From an uncultured Glaciecola sp. (GTDB taxonomy: Bacteria > Pseudomonadota > Gammaproteobacteria > Enterobacterales > Alteromonadaceae): a DNA stretch of 64,000 nucleotides. The position numbers and the translations under genes were made by a program. Shown in pieces: positions 24,353 to 32,917 of this stretch (the first letter of the stretch is position 1; every line of letters begins with the position of its first letter). The DNA lies in NCBI RefSeq assembly GCF_937770335.1, contig NZ_CALJHY010000003.1:124001-188000 (forward strand). Reading direction: 5' to 3'. The notes beneath the pieces were generated by a model that was given only the letters and a program-made list of their open reading frames with translations, ran no database searches and had not been told where the DNA came from.

Positions 24353-24366
24353 GTGAATTAATTCAC
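24353..24366. promoter_or_regulatory. Perfect 14-bp palindrome in the tyrR leader
   Basis: GTGAATTAATTCAC is a perfect palindrome 34 bases upstream of the tyrR ATG, in the 162-base gap to phhA. It does not match the TyrR box. It may be an operator for another regulator. Confidence 0.4.
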
Positions 24367-24481
24367 TTAGTGATAGATTATACGTTTATACGTCGCCCTA
24401 GATCAGTATCTAAGTTACGCAATGTGACCTGCTTTTTGATACACATTGAACAGACCGGAGCAACGTCATTTTTATTTCAAC

Positions 24482-25294
24482 TTAACTGGCAAGTTTCTTT
24501 TTAGGAGGGAATTTAGGCTTAAATAAACCCAATTTTTTCGCTTGTTCCACTAATGTCATGATATCCATTTCAGCAATATCAAACAGATTATCAAAGTTTT
24601 CAAGCACATAATAAAGTGGCTGCATAATATCAATACGATATGGGGTCCGTAACATATCAACTGGAGTTAATTCATATCTGTGCGGAATATCACTTTCTAG
24701 CGCATAATGTGTTTCGCCAGGAGAAGATAATATACCGCCCCCATAAATACGCAGTCCGTCATTAGTTTTTAGCAAACCAAACTCTACCGTGAACCAATAT
24801 AAACGCGCTAAATACCCGCGATCTTCCTTGCTTGCCGCTAAACCTAATTTACCATAGGTGTGCGTAAAATGAGCGAATGCTGGATTAGTTAGCAAAGGAC
24901 AATGCCCAAATATTTCATGAAAAACATCCGGTTCTTGCAGGTAATCAAAATCGTCTTTATTTCTTATGAAAGTCGCAACAGGGAACTGTTTATTAGCAAG
25001 CAATGTAAAAAAATCTGTAAAATTGATGAGTGCCGGTACTTCGGCCGTCTTCCACCCTGTCTCTCGCATTAACACTTCATCGATATCTTTAAGCTGTGGA
25101 ATGCGGTCTTGGGATAAGTTTAAAAGGTCTAGCCCTTGCATGTATTGTTCGCATGCGCGACCTGGTAATAAAGCGATTTGACGCGCGTACAATTCTTGCC
25201 AAATTTGATTTTCATCATTTGACCAGTGAATTATGCCATTTTCGTCAGATTGGCGAGAAACATACTGCGTTTTCTTCGGCGGTGCACTTACCAT
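24482..25294 (-). CDS. phhA: Phenylalanine 4-monooxygenase
   Basis: Converts phenylalanine to tyrosine using tetrahydrobiopterin (or another pterin), O2 and Fe(II). The 270-residue protein is the single-domain bacterial form. The iron site is the facial triad H126 and H131 in EPDVFHEIFGHCPLL and E171 in FTVEFGL. The start MVSAPPKKTQYVSRQ fits the family length. It lies between tyrR and the psp genes, with its own promoter region holding a TyrR box. It feeds tyrosine into the pathway that ends with fahA and maiA. A pterin dehydratase (phhB) is not seen nearby. Confidence 0.96.
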   Translation of the reverse strand: MVSAPPKKTQYVSRQSDENGIIHWSNDENQIWQELYARQIALLPGRACEQYMQGLDLLNLSQDRIPQLKDIDEVLMRETGWKTAEVPALINFTDFFTLLANKQFPVATFIRNKDDFDYLQEPDVFHEIFGHCPLLTNPAFAHFTHTYGKLGLAASKEDRGYLARLYWFTVEFGLLKTNDGLRIYGGGILSSPGETHYALESDIPHRYELTPVDMLRTPYRIDIMQPLYYVLENFDNLFDIAEMDIMTLVEQAKKLGLFKPKFPPKKKLAS

Positions 25295-25396
25295 AACATT
25301 TAATCACTCAGTTGATTTCGACTTACTTATGGTAACTAACTTTTAACAAATAACGATGATATGACCTTTTCTAACAACCTCCAGAAATAGTCATTT

Positions 25397-25414
25397 TGTA
25401 ATTTTAAATTTACA
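25397..25414. promoter_or_regulatory. TyrR box upstream of phhA
   Basis: TGTAAT-TTTAAA-TTTACA matches the TyrR consensus TGTAAA-N6-TTTACA at 11 of 12 specified positions. Its centre is about 110 bases before the phhA start, a suitable place for TyrR activation. Confidence 0.8.
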
Positions 25415-25440
25415 TAATTAGCTTTAAACCCTATTAAAAC

Positions 25441-25467
25441 AAAAAAATACCACTAATAAGTGGTATT
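25441..25467 (-). terminator. Intrinsic terminator after pspC
   Basis: AATACCACT pairs with AGTGGTATT around a 4-base loop. On the minus strand a T run follows. It lies about 44 bases past the pspC stop and closes the pspABC operon. Confidence 0.9.
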
Positions 25468-25510
25468 AAAAAGGGAGGATACTCAAAATAATATTGTGCA
25501 ATTTAAAGAC

Positions 25511-25981
25511 TTACAATCTGCTGATCTCTCGATTAAGTTCAAACTCTTTAGACGTTACATAACCTTCTAACTTACGTAACTTGAGCTCAGCGACTCTAAA
25601 TCTTTCCTGAATATCAAAAAATGCTTCTCTTGGCGGCTCACCTGCTTGCCAAACACGAGATTTAACTTCAATTCTACCTTCAGTGCTTGATCCTACATCG
25701 CCAGTTTTTCGCCAAACTTTATTAGCAGATCCTGAGTTTACTGTATTCGAACGCTGATTTGCGCCGTTAGTTGGTATAGAACCATCAGGCTTCTTATCTA
25801 AAATGAACCAAGCTGCTATATAGGCAACCAGAACAAAAGAACCGCCTAACAGGAAAAATGCAGTTACTGTTAAAATTCTTACTAACCAAATTTCCAACGT
25901 AAAGTAATCGGCAATACCGGCACAAACACCTGCTATTTTGCCATTTTTCGGGTCGCGATAGAGTGAGGTTCCAGTTTTCAT
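25511..25981 (-). CDS. pspC: Phage shock protein C
   Basis: An inner-membrane protein that with PspB senses envelope stress and draws PspA away from PspF. The 156-residue protein has the PspC domain RDPKNGKIAGVCAGIADYF, one strong membrane segment (VRILTVTAFFLLGGSFVLVA), and a C-terminal region ending in a coiled coil (RVAELKLRKLEGYVTSKEF). The ATG at 25981 overlaps the pspB stop as ATGA. A second ATG at 25996 is possible. It is the last gene of pspABC. Confidence 0.93.
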   Translation of the reverse strand: MKTGTSLYRDPKNGKIAGVCAGIADYFTLEIWLVRILTVTAFFLLGGSFVLVAYIAAWFILDKKPDGSIPTNGANQRSNTVNSGSANKVWRKTGDVGSSTEGRIEVKSRVWQAGEPPREAFFDIQERFRVAELKLRKLEGYVTSKEFELNREISRL

Positions 25982-26217
25982 GCTCTTTCTCTCCATTTCG
26001 GCGCTTCTTCATCAAGAATGCTTTCTAAGGTTTGAATTCGATCTGCCATTAATTCTGCTTTTTCTGCGAGCTGTTGCAAGGTCGCGAACTCTTCTTCAGA
26101 CAATCCCTGTTTTACCTGTTTCTTGCTACGGTAATGTAAAACTAGCCAAATAGGAGCAACAAACAAAGTAAATAATATTAAGGGTACGCCTGCAAAAATA
26201 ACTGATAATTCGCCCAC
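25978..26217 (-). CDS. pspB: Phage shock protein B
   Basis: A 79-residue inner-membrane protein with an N-terminal membrane helix (FAGVPLILFTLFVAPIWLVLH) and a cytoplasmic leucine-zipper-like tail (LAEKAELMADRIQTLESIL). It acts with PspC as positive regulator of the psp response. The start is a GTG at 26217 with AGGAG at 7-nt spacing. The gap to pspA is 130 bases. Confidence 0.93.
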   Translation of the reverse strand: MGELSVIFAGVPLILFTLFVAPIWLVLHYRSKKQVKQGLSEEEFATLQQLAEKAELMADRIQTLESILDEEAPKWRERA

Positions 26218-26347
26218 GATAGTTCTCCTATTGACGGACTAAATGGAGAGAATAATGCGGCACTCCATGTACCGCTACTTTTCGTCTTTCAAAGACAATA
26301 TTCTCTTTAAAAATGAACTGTATTATATAACTAAGCTTACACCATAA

Positions 26348-27040
26348 TTAAGCTTTTTTCGCTTTGGCCACTGGTTTTTCAGTCTTAGCTTGCATTTTTC
26401 TCTTTAATGCTTCCAATTCATTATCAATTTTACCGCCCGCTTCTAACTCAGCAAATTCATCTTTTAGCGTTTTCTTACCAACATCGTAAGCTTCCACTTG
26501 TGACTCGAGGTCGTCAATTTTACGCTCAAATTGTTCGAACTTACCCATTGCATTATCAACGGTGTTGCTATCAAGACGTTTCTTCACTTCAAGTCTCGAA
26601 CTCACTGTCTTCTGGCGCATGAGAATCGTTTTTTGACGCGACTTCGCATCCGCTAGCTTGTCTTGTAATTGCCCAGTTTCACTCTGCAATTTTGCAAGTT
26701 CACTCTCAATTAAACTAAGCTCTTGCTGCAATGAAGCTGCAGTCTCAGCCGTTTTTTGCTTTTCATGTAAAGCAGCTCTTGCAAGATCTTCGCGGTCTTT
26801 GCTCAAAGCCAGTTCTGCTTTTTCCTGCCACTCAGAAACTTCGTTGTTCAATCTAGTGACTCGATTGCTAACATCTTTCTTGTTGGCAATGGTTTTTGCA
26901 GATGCTGAACGAACTTCAACCAATGTATCTTCCATTTCCTGAATAATAAGGCGAACCATCTTTTCAGGGTCTTCAGCCTTGTCTAGCAAAGCATTGATGT
27001 TAGAGTTTATAATATCTGTAAAACGTGAAAATATACCCAT
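26348..27040 (-). CDS. pspA: Phage shock protein A
   Basis: A peripheral membrane protein of the ESCRT-III/IM30 family. It stabilises damaged inner membrane and, when free, inhibits the activator PspF. The 230-residue protein is almost wholly coiled coil and starts MGIFSRFTDIINSNINALLD with the amphipathic helix; AEDPEKMVRLIIQEMEDTL is the family signature. The ATG at 27040 matches the E. coli start; an upstream ATG at 27046 shares the AGAGG site. It is divergent from pspF, with a sigma54-type promoter between. Confidence 0.97.
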   Translation of the reverse strand: MGIFSRFTDIINSNINALLDKAEDPEKMVRLIIQEMEDTLVEVRSASAKTIANKKDVSNRVTRLNNEVSEWQEKAELALSKDREDLARAALHEKQKTAETAASLQQELSLIESELAKLQSETGQLQDKLADAKSRQKTILMRQKTVSSRLEVKKRLDSNTVDNAMGKFEQFERKIDDLESQVEAYDVGKKTLKDEFAELEAGGKIDNELEALKRKMQAKTEKPVAKAKKA

Positions 27041-27099
27041 GATCATGTACCTCTATTTATGTAAAATAAAAAAATTATTGTTGAACTTGGTAAATACTA

Positions 27100-27115
27100 T
27101 TCAATATGCTTGCCA
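27100..27115 (-). promoter_or_regulatory. Sigma54-type promoter of pspA
   Basis: The minus strand reads TGGCAAGCATATTGAA, close to the sigma54 pattern TGGCAC-N5-TTGC and to the E. coli pspA promoter, with GG at -24 and TTG at -12. It lies about 60 bases before the pspA start, and the activator PspF is encoded just upstream. Confidence 0.65.
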
Positions 27116-27243
27116 ACTTATCAAAATCCAGTAACAAACTGATTTATATAGATAATAAACTTTTCAAAAGAAATTTAGGATTTTTATTTTTTTTCAAGTA
27201 GACTAGATTTTGGTGAAATTGACGAATTTTCAAGGAGATCATA

Positions 27244-28362
27244 ATGAGTCGCTTTAAGCAACAGGATAACTTGCTGGGTCAAGCCAATAGCTTTATGGAG
27301 GTATTGGAACAAGTATCTCAAATAGCCCCATTGAATAAGCCAGTTCTAGTCATTGGCGAGCGTGGCACAGGTAAAGAGCTCATTGCTGCAAGACTCCACT
27401 TCTTATCTCAACGCTGGGATCAAAACTACGTAAAGCTTAATTGTGCAGCATTAAATGACAGCTTGCTCGAAAGTGAACTCTTTGGTTATGAAGCGGGCGC
27501 ATTTACTGGTGCCGCAAAAAGAAGAGAAGGTCGATTTGAATATGCCGACAATGGCACCATGTTTTTAGATGAATTGGCCAATACCTCGGCGCTAGTTCAA
27601 GAAAAACTGCTTCGGGTAATAGAATATGGTGAATTTGAGCGGGTTGGTGGCACGCGGACAGTCAAAGTTGATGTACGCTTGGTTGCCGCAACAAATGAAG
27701 ACTTACCCACGCTTGCAGAGCAAGGTGAGTTTAGAGCTGACTTGCTCGACCGCTTAGCCTTCGACGTGATTACTATTCCACCACTAAGGCATCGGCAAGA
27801 AGATATTATGATGCTCGCGGAACATTTTGCGATTGGCATGGCGCGTGAGTTGGAAATGGAATTGTTTAGTGGGTTTACCGCGAAAGCCAAAAAGACGTTA
27901 CTGGACTATGATTGGCCTGGTAATGTCCGTGAATTAAAAAACGTGGTCGAACGCGCAGTTTACCGAAATAATCCGAACCTGCCTGTACACGACATAGTAG
28001 TAAATCCTTTTTTATCTGAATTTCGCCCACAACAGCGCACGAAAGCACCTTTACAAGTCTCCCCTGTTATAGCTTCAACGCATAATTCAGGACCAATAGA
28101 CAATAATACGCTGGTTGATGCTATTGCAAAGTCGAGTGAAGACGCATTAACAGCAGTATCCACTTTACCTACAGAAAAAACGTTTAATTTTCCGGTTGAC
28201 CTAAAAGAGCAATCACAAGACTTTGAAATACACATGTTGAATAGCGCGTTAAAAGATGCACAATTTAATCAGAAAAAAACTGCAGAAAAGCTCTCATTAA
28301 CGTATCATCAATTAAGAGGTTATTTAAAGAAATACAATCTGTTAGATAAAACCGACGAATAA
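27244..28362 (+). CDS. pspF: PspF, sigma54-dependent activator
   Basis: An enhancer-binding AAA+ protein that activates pspA transcription with sigma54 and is held off by PspA. The 372-residue protein has no sensory domain at the N-terminus, as in E. coli PspF. Walker A is GERGTGKE, the sigma54-contacting loop is GAFTGA (in FGYEAGAFTGAAKRREG), the arginine-finger region and Sensor II follow (DYDWPGNVRELKNVVERA), and a Fis-type HTH ends the protein (QKKTAEKLSLTYHQLRGYLKKY). It is longer than the E. coli protein (325) because of a linker of about 60 residues before the HTH. AAGGAG precedes the ATG. Its stop overlaps sapA (TAATG). Confidence 0.95.
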   Translation: MSRFKQQDNLLGQANSFMEVLEQVSQIAPLNKPVLVIGERGTGKELIAARLHFLSQRWDQNYVKLNCAALNDSLLESELFGYEAGAFTGAAKRREGRFEYADNGTMFLDELANTSALVQEKLLRVIEYGEFERVGGTRTVKVDVRLVAATNEDLPTLAEQGEFRADLLDRLAFDVITIPPLRHRQEDIMMLAEHFAIGMARELEMELFSGFTAKAKKTLLDYDWPGNVRELKNVVERAVYRNNPNLPVHDIVVNPFLSEFRPQQRTKAPLQVSPVIASTHNSGPIDNNTLVDAIAKSSEDALTAVSTLPTEKTFNFPVDLKEQSQDFEIHMLNSALKDAQFNQKKTAEKLSLTYHQLRGYLKKYNLLDKTDE

Positions 28363-29993
28363 TGAATCTAAAAAACCAGTCAAGCACTATAAAAAGCATA
28401 ATATTACTGAGCTTCAGCCTAATATTGATGTCGGCTTGCTCCAAACAAAAAACTCAAATAACCCAAGCCGGCATTACATTTTGTTCAGAAGGCAGTCCAG
28501 CCTCATTTAACCCGCAATTAGATACTTCAAGCACCACCGCGGATGCGTCTTCGCATCAAGTTTACGATCGACTGCTTGAATTCAATACTGAGAACGGTGA
28601 AATAGAGCCCGGCTTAGCGAGCAGTTGGTTAGTCAGTAATGACAGTCTTACTTATACATTCCAATTGCGCAAAGGCGTTTCATTTCATGACACTTCCTAT
28701 TTTACGCCAACTCGTAACTTTAATGCCGACGACGTCGTATTCAGTATTGATCGATGGCGTGTAAACTCACACCCCTACCATGATATATCGGGCGGCAGTT
28801 ATCCTTACTTTCAAAGCTTAGGCTTGAAAAGTACGATCAAAAACGTTGATAGAATAAATGGCTATCGTGTAGAGATCTCACTGTACAAGCCTGACAGTTC
28901 ATTTCTAGCAAACTTAGCGACTGACTTTTCCGTCATTTTATCTGCTGAATATGCAATAAATTTGCTGGAAAAAGGCTCACCAAGCAATTTAGATGTACTA
29001 CCTATTGGCACTGGCCCTTATAAATTTGTTAGTTATCGTAAAGACCAATTTATTCGTTACCAACGTCACCATGATTACTTTTTGAATACCACGGGGCCTG
29101 AAAATCTCGTGTTTGATATTACGCCTAAAAGCTCATTACGTGTAGCTAAGCTAATTACAGGCGAATGCGATGCTGTCGCTTTCCCATCGCAAAATGATCT
29201 TGAAATAATAAGAGAAAGAGAAGACTTAACGTTACTGGAAAAACCAGGTCTGAACGTGGGTTTCTGGGCATTTAACACAAGTAAACCGCCATTTGATAAT
29301 CCTAAAGTACGTCGCGCTTTGGCACTTGCTATCGATAAAACATCGTTGTTAGAGACAGTTTACTTAGGCCAGGCAACCAGGGCTAAAAGTTTAGTCCCCT
29401 CAGCTTCATGGGCGCATCAATCAAACATGCAAGATATTGGTTATAACCCCGTGATTGCTCGGAAATTGTTAGACGAAGCTGGTATTTCCTCTGGCTTCAC
29501 AATGAATATTTGGGCAATGCCTGTGCAACGGGCTTACAATCCAAACGCGATGAAAATGGCTCAACTAATGAGTACTTATTTAGCGGAAGTTGGCGTCACC
29601 GTTAACATTGTAAGCTATGATTGGACTCGATTTAGAGAAAATTTAACTGCTGGTATGCATGATTCTGTGCTCATTGGTTGGTCTGCCGATAACGGTGACC
29701 CCGATAACTTTTATCGTCCACTGCTAACCTGTGCGGCAATTCCTTCTGGCACAAATCGAGCACGTTGGTGTAATCCAGAATATGATGATCTGATCGAAAG
29801 CGCGTTGAAAACAGAAGATTCAAATGCGCGTCGTATTTTTTATCACCGCGCAAATCAAATTATATTTAGAGAAATCCCCCTAGTGCCAATTGCTCATGCA
29901 TTCCAATATCAGGCAGTGAATAATCAAATTGAGGGTATAACAATTAATCCTTTTGGTGGTATTCGGTTTGACGATGTGGTTCGAAAACAATGA
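28362..29993 (+). CDS. sapA: SapA, ABC peptide/solute-binding lipoprotein
   Basis: A periplasmic substrate-binding protein of the Sap ABC importer-like system. It is 543 residues of the SBP_bac_5 family. The lipobox LMSAC puts a lipid on Cys at about residue 26, so it is anchored rather than free. Family motifs include EPGLASSWLVSNDSLTYTFQLRKGVSFHD and NFNADDVVFSIDRW. Sap systems have been linked to antimicrobial peptide resistance, haem uptake and putrescine export in different species. Its ATG overlaps the pspF stop by one base, so translation is coupled to the stress regulator. Confidence 0.92.
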   Translation: MNLKNQSSTIKSIILLSFSLILMSACSKQKTQITQAGITFCSEGSPASFNPQLDTSSTTADASSHQVYDRLLEFNTENGEIEPGLASSWLVSNDSLTYTFQLRKGVSFHDTSYFTPTRNFNADDVVFSIDRWRVNSHPYHDISGGSYPYFQSLGLKSTIKNVDRINGYRVEISLYKPDSSFLANLATDFSVILSAEYAINLLEKGSPSNLDVLPIGTGPYKFVSYRKDQFIRYQRHHDYFLNTTGPENLVFDITPKSSLRVAKLITGECDAVAFPSQNDLEIIREREDLTLLEKPGLNVGFWAFNTSKPPFDNPKVRRALALAIDKTSLLETVYLGQATRAKSLVPSASWAHQSNMQDIGYNPVIARKLLDEAGISSGFTMNIWAMPVQRAYNPNAMKMAQLMSTYLAEVGVTVNIVSYDWTRFRENLTAGMHDSVLIGWSADNGDPDNFYRPLLTCAAIPSGTNRARWCNPEYDDLIESALKTEDSNARRIFYHRANQIIFREIPLVPIAHAFQYQAVNNQIEGITINPFGGIRFDDVVRKQ

Positions 29994-31021
29994 ATAATTT
30001 GTTACTACGCTATATCAATTTGATGGTGGTGACGATTACCATATTAATCATTATTTCTTTTTCTTTAGGCTATCTGTTTCCGGGAGATACCCTAACCAAC
30101 ATATCTGGCATTGTGCCGCAATCCGAAGAACAAAGAATTGCGCTTGAAGCCGCTTTTAAATTGGACCGATCTATTTTTGTGCAGTTTTGGTATTACTTAG
30201 ATAATTTAGTAAGCGGTGATTGGGGTGTGAGTTTTTCTTCACAAGTAAGTCTGATAGATGAAATTAGCATTGCCTTTCCTGCCACTCTTGAATTAATAAC
30301 CTACGCTTTATTAATCTCTATTTTCATTGGAATCCCTATCGGCTTTATTGGTGGTATTTGGCATCACAAGCCATTCGACTTTGGCGCTGTGACGTTTAGC
30401 GTCGTTAGTTATTCATTTCCAGTATTTTGGCTAGCCTTAATTTTTATTACTATATTTTGCCTACAACTGGGTTACTTACCACTTTCCGGACGCGTAAATT
30501 TTTTATATGACATACCCCATAACAGCGGATTTATTCTTTGGGATATATTGGTTGCTGATTCGCCGAACAAAAAGGATGCGTTTGCAGATGCGCTCAGACA
30601 CCTGATATTACCCACGGCATCTATTGCACTTGTGACCACTGCCATTTTCATTCGTTTTACACGTCGTTCTATTATGGACGAAATGCAAAAGGGCTATATC
30701 GATGCAGCTAAATCGAGAGGCTTTACCACTAAGCAGATTTTCTTCAAACACGGTTTACGAAATTCACTGCTACCCATCATACCGTTAATGGCTCTGCAAA
30801 TATCAACGCTGATGACTAATGCGATGGTGGTTGAAACCATCTTCTCATGGCCAGGAATAGGTAATTGGCTTATCCAGGCCATTTATCAGCGTGATTATCC
30901 AGCGATACGCATCGGCATGTTAGTTGTATCTATCTTTGTTGTTACATTTACAATAAGTATTGAATTCATTAGTCGAGCATTCGACCCAGCAAGGGATAAG
31001 TTTGAACGTGGCACAGTTTAA
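29990..31021 (+). CDS. sapB: SapB, ABC permease
   Basis: A 343-residue inner-membrane permease of the DppB/OppB type with about six membrane helices, starting LLLRYINLMVVTITILIIIS. The cytoplasmic EAA loop that docks the ATPase reads DAAKSRGFTTKQIFFKHGLRNSLLP. It starts within the sapA stop (ATGA) and overlaps sapC by 14 bases. Confidence 0.94.
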   Translation: MNNLLLRYINLMVVTITILIIISFSLGYLFPGDTLTNISGIVPQSEEQRIALEAAFKLDRSIFVQFWYYLDNLVSGDWGVSFSSQVSLIDEISIAFPATLELITYALLISIFIGIPIGFIGGIWHHKPFDFGAVTFSVVSYSFPVFWLALIFITIFCLQLGYLPLSGRVNFLYDIPHNSGFILWDILVADSPNKKDAFADALRHLILPTASIALVTTAIFIRFTRRSIMDEMQKGYIDAAKSRGFTTKQIFFKHGLRNSLLPIIPLMALQISTLMTNAMVVETIFSWPGIGNWLIQAIYQRDYPAIRIGMLVVSIFVVTFTISIEFISRAFDPARDKFERGTV

Positions 31022-31901
31022 TCTCTATGAGGAGGAGTTTCATCCTTCCCCACTAATGCATATCTGGCTGGAGTTCAAAAGAAGTCACTTTGCTCTCATC
31101 GGATTCGCCATTCTTTTATTATTTTGCGCTATCGCTATTCTGGCTCCTTTGTTAGCCCCATACGATCCTAATATTCAGAATACAAATGCTATTTTGCTGC
31201 CGCCTGCTTGGGAGGCAAACGGCAGTATCGCGCATATATTCGGTACCGATACCTTAGGTCGTGATGTGTTTTCACGTACCTTATATGGTTGCCAAGTGAC
31301 CTTTGGTTCAAGTGTTTTGTTAGTGCTAATTGCCTCTACTATAGGGGTTGCCCTCGGCACGCTCGCAGGCATGAAGAAAGGGATAAAGTCCAGTGTACTA
31401 AACCACCTACTCGATTCTTTAATGGCGATCCCTACCTTGCTCGTCGCAATTATCATTGTGGCGATATTAGGCACTGGTCTGTGGAATAGTATGTGGGCGA
31501 TTATATTAGTGCTCATTCCTCAGTTTGTGCATCAAACACGAAGCTTTGTGCGTGAGGAAATGAAAAAAGACTATATATTGCTCGACAAACTAGATGGAGC
31601 AAGTTCTCCTCGAATATTTTGGTCCTCTATATTACCCGGCATGTTCGAACTATTGGCAGTACAAAGCACCTTAGCTTTGTCGGTAGCAATAATTGATATT
31701 TCGGCTTTGGGATTCTTGAACTTGGGTGCTCAAAGCCCCGTTGTCGAGTTAGGTGCCAGTTTATCGCAGAGTCTTGAGGTGGCTTACTCGGCTCCTTGGT
31801 TAGTCGCCCTGCCTGGATTCTTTATCTTTCTAATGGTACTTTCCATAAATATTGTAGGCGAAGGCCTTCGCACCGCGTTGCGTAATAGGTTGATACACTA
31901 A
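31008..31901 (+). CDS. sapC: SapC, ABC permease
   Basis: A 297-residue second permease of the Sap system (296 in E. coli), DppC/OppC type. It has an N-terminal membrane helix after residue 25 (FALIGFAILLLFCAIAILAPLLA), the motif FGTDTLGRDVFSRTLYG, and the EAA-like loop LDKLDGASSPRIFWSSILP. The start is taken as the GTG at 31008 inside the sapB 3' end, which gives the family length. A TTG-started frame from 30960 would add 16 unmatched residues. Confidence 0.92.
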   Translation: MAQFNLYEEEFHPSPLMHIWLEFKRSHFALIGFAILLLFCAIAILAPLLAPYDPNIQNTNAILLPPAWEANGSIAHIFGTDTLGRDVFSRTLYGCQVTFGSSVLLVLIASTIGVALGTLAGMKKGIKSSVLNHLLDSLMAIPTLLVAIIIVAILGTGLWNSMWAIILVLIPQFVHQTRSFVREEMKKDYILLDKLDGASSPRIFWSSILPGMFELLAVQSTLALSVAIIDISALGFLNLGAQSPVVELGASLSQSLEVAYSAPWLVALPGFFIFLMVLSINIVGEGLRTALRNRLIH

Positions 31902-32917
31902 TGCCACTTCTTGATATTAAGAACCTAACCGTTGAAATAGACACTGGCTCCGAATTTGTAAAAGCGTTAGACAAAGTCAGTTTAACCGTTGAAAGCGGTG
32001 AAATTAGAGCGTTAGTTGGCGAATCGGGCTCAGGCAAAAGCTTAATCGTAAGTGCTATTATTGGCGCGGTACCCGACCATTGGATTATCACAGCTGACCG
32101 TTTAACCTGGAAAGGCCACAACTTATTGGCCATGTCGAACGAGCAACGCCGCATTATTATGCGTCGCGAGATTGCCGTGGTTTTTCAAGATCCAACATCA
32201 GCTCTTGATCCGTCTGCAACACTGAGAGCGCAACTAGAAGAAAGTATACCGGAAGAATTCCTCGACAAAGGCATGTTTTGGCAACGTAACAAACAACGCA
32301 GAGAAATTGCTATTGGCTTGATGCACAAAGTTGGGATTAAAAACCACGAAGCCTGTATGCAACGTTATCCACATGAGATAGCAACCGATATTGCACAAAA
32401 ATTCATGATAGCTATGGCACTCGTTTCAGAACCTGAGTTGCTGATTGCCGATGATTCCACGCGAAGCATGGAGAGCACGACTAAAAACCAAATTTTGCGC
32501 TTATTGTCAGGGTTAAATGAAACCAAAAAGCTGTCAATTTTGTTTGTCAGTCATGACCTACTGGCTATTTCTAGCATGGCTCATACGATGACCGTATTAT
32601 ATTGCGGACAAACCGTAGAGTCCGGTAAGGTCCAAGATTTGCACAATCGACCACTGCATCCTTACACTAAGGCATTGTTAGATAGCGCACCTAGTTTTCA
32701 AATCAACTTGCCTCCTAAGTCGCATTTAGTCTCGTTGCAGGGCACTATCCCGACGTTAAAGCATTTGCCCATTGGTTGCCGTTTAGGTCCTCGTTGCCCG
32801 AATGCGCGCAAAGAGTGTGTAAAAGTGCCCGAACAAAGAATGGTGAATCAGCATTCATATAGCTGTCACTTCCCTCTGCATTTGCCAATAGACGAGCAAT
32901 TGGAAAAAAACCAATGA
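31901..32917 (+). CDS. sapD: SapD, ABC ATPase
   Basis: A 338-residue ATPase of the Dpp/Opp type. Walker A is GESGSGKS, the Q-loop VVFQDPTSALDP, and the C-terminal oligopeptide-transporter extension contains the Cys cluster (GCRLGPRCPNARKEC ... YSCHF). The signature motif is degenerate (YPHEIATDIAQKFMIAMAL in place of LSGGQ), which is usual for SapD. Walker B reads LLIADDST, so the normal catalytic Glu after the Asp is replaced by Asp. This suggests one weak ATP site in the SapD/SapF pair. Its ATG overlaps the sapC stop by one base. Confidence 0.92.
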   Translation: MPLLDIKNLTVEIDTGSEFVKALDKVSLTVESGEIRALVGESGSGKSLIVSAIIGAVPDHWIITADRLTWKGHNLLAMSNEQRRIIMRREIAVVFQDPTSALDPSATLRAQLEESIPEEFLDKGMFWQRNKQRREIAIGLMHKVGIKNHEACMQRYPHEIATDIAQKFMIAMALVSEPELLIADDSTRSMESTTKNQILRLLSGLNETKKLSILFVSHDLLAISSMAHTMTVLYCGQTVESGKVQDLHNRPLHPYTKALLDSAPSFQINLPPKSHLVSLQGTIPTLKHLPIGCRLGPRCPNARKECVKVPEQRMVNQHSYSCHFPLHLPIDEQLEKNQ

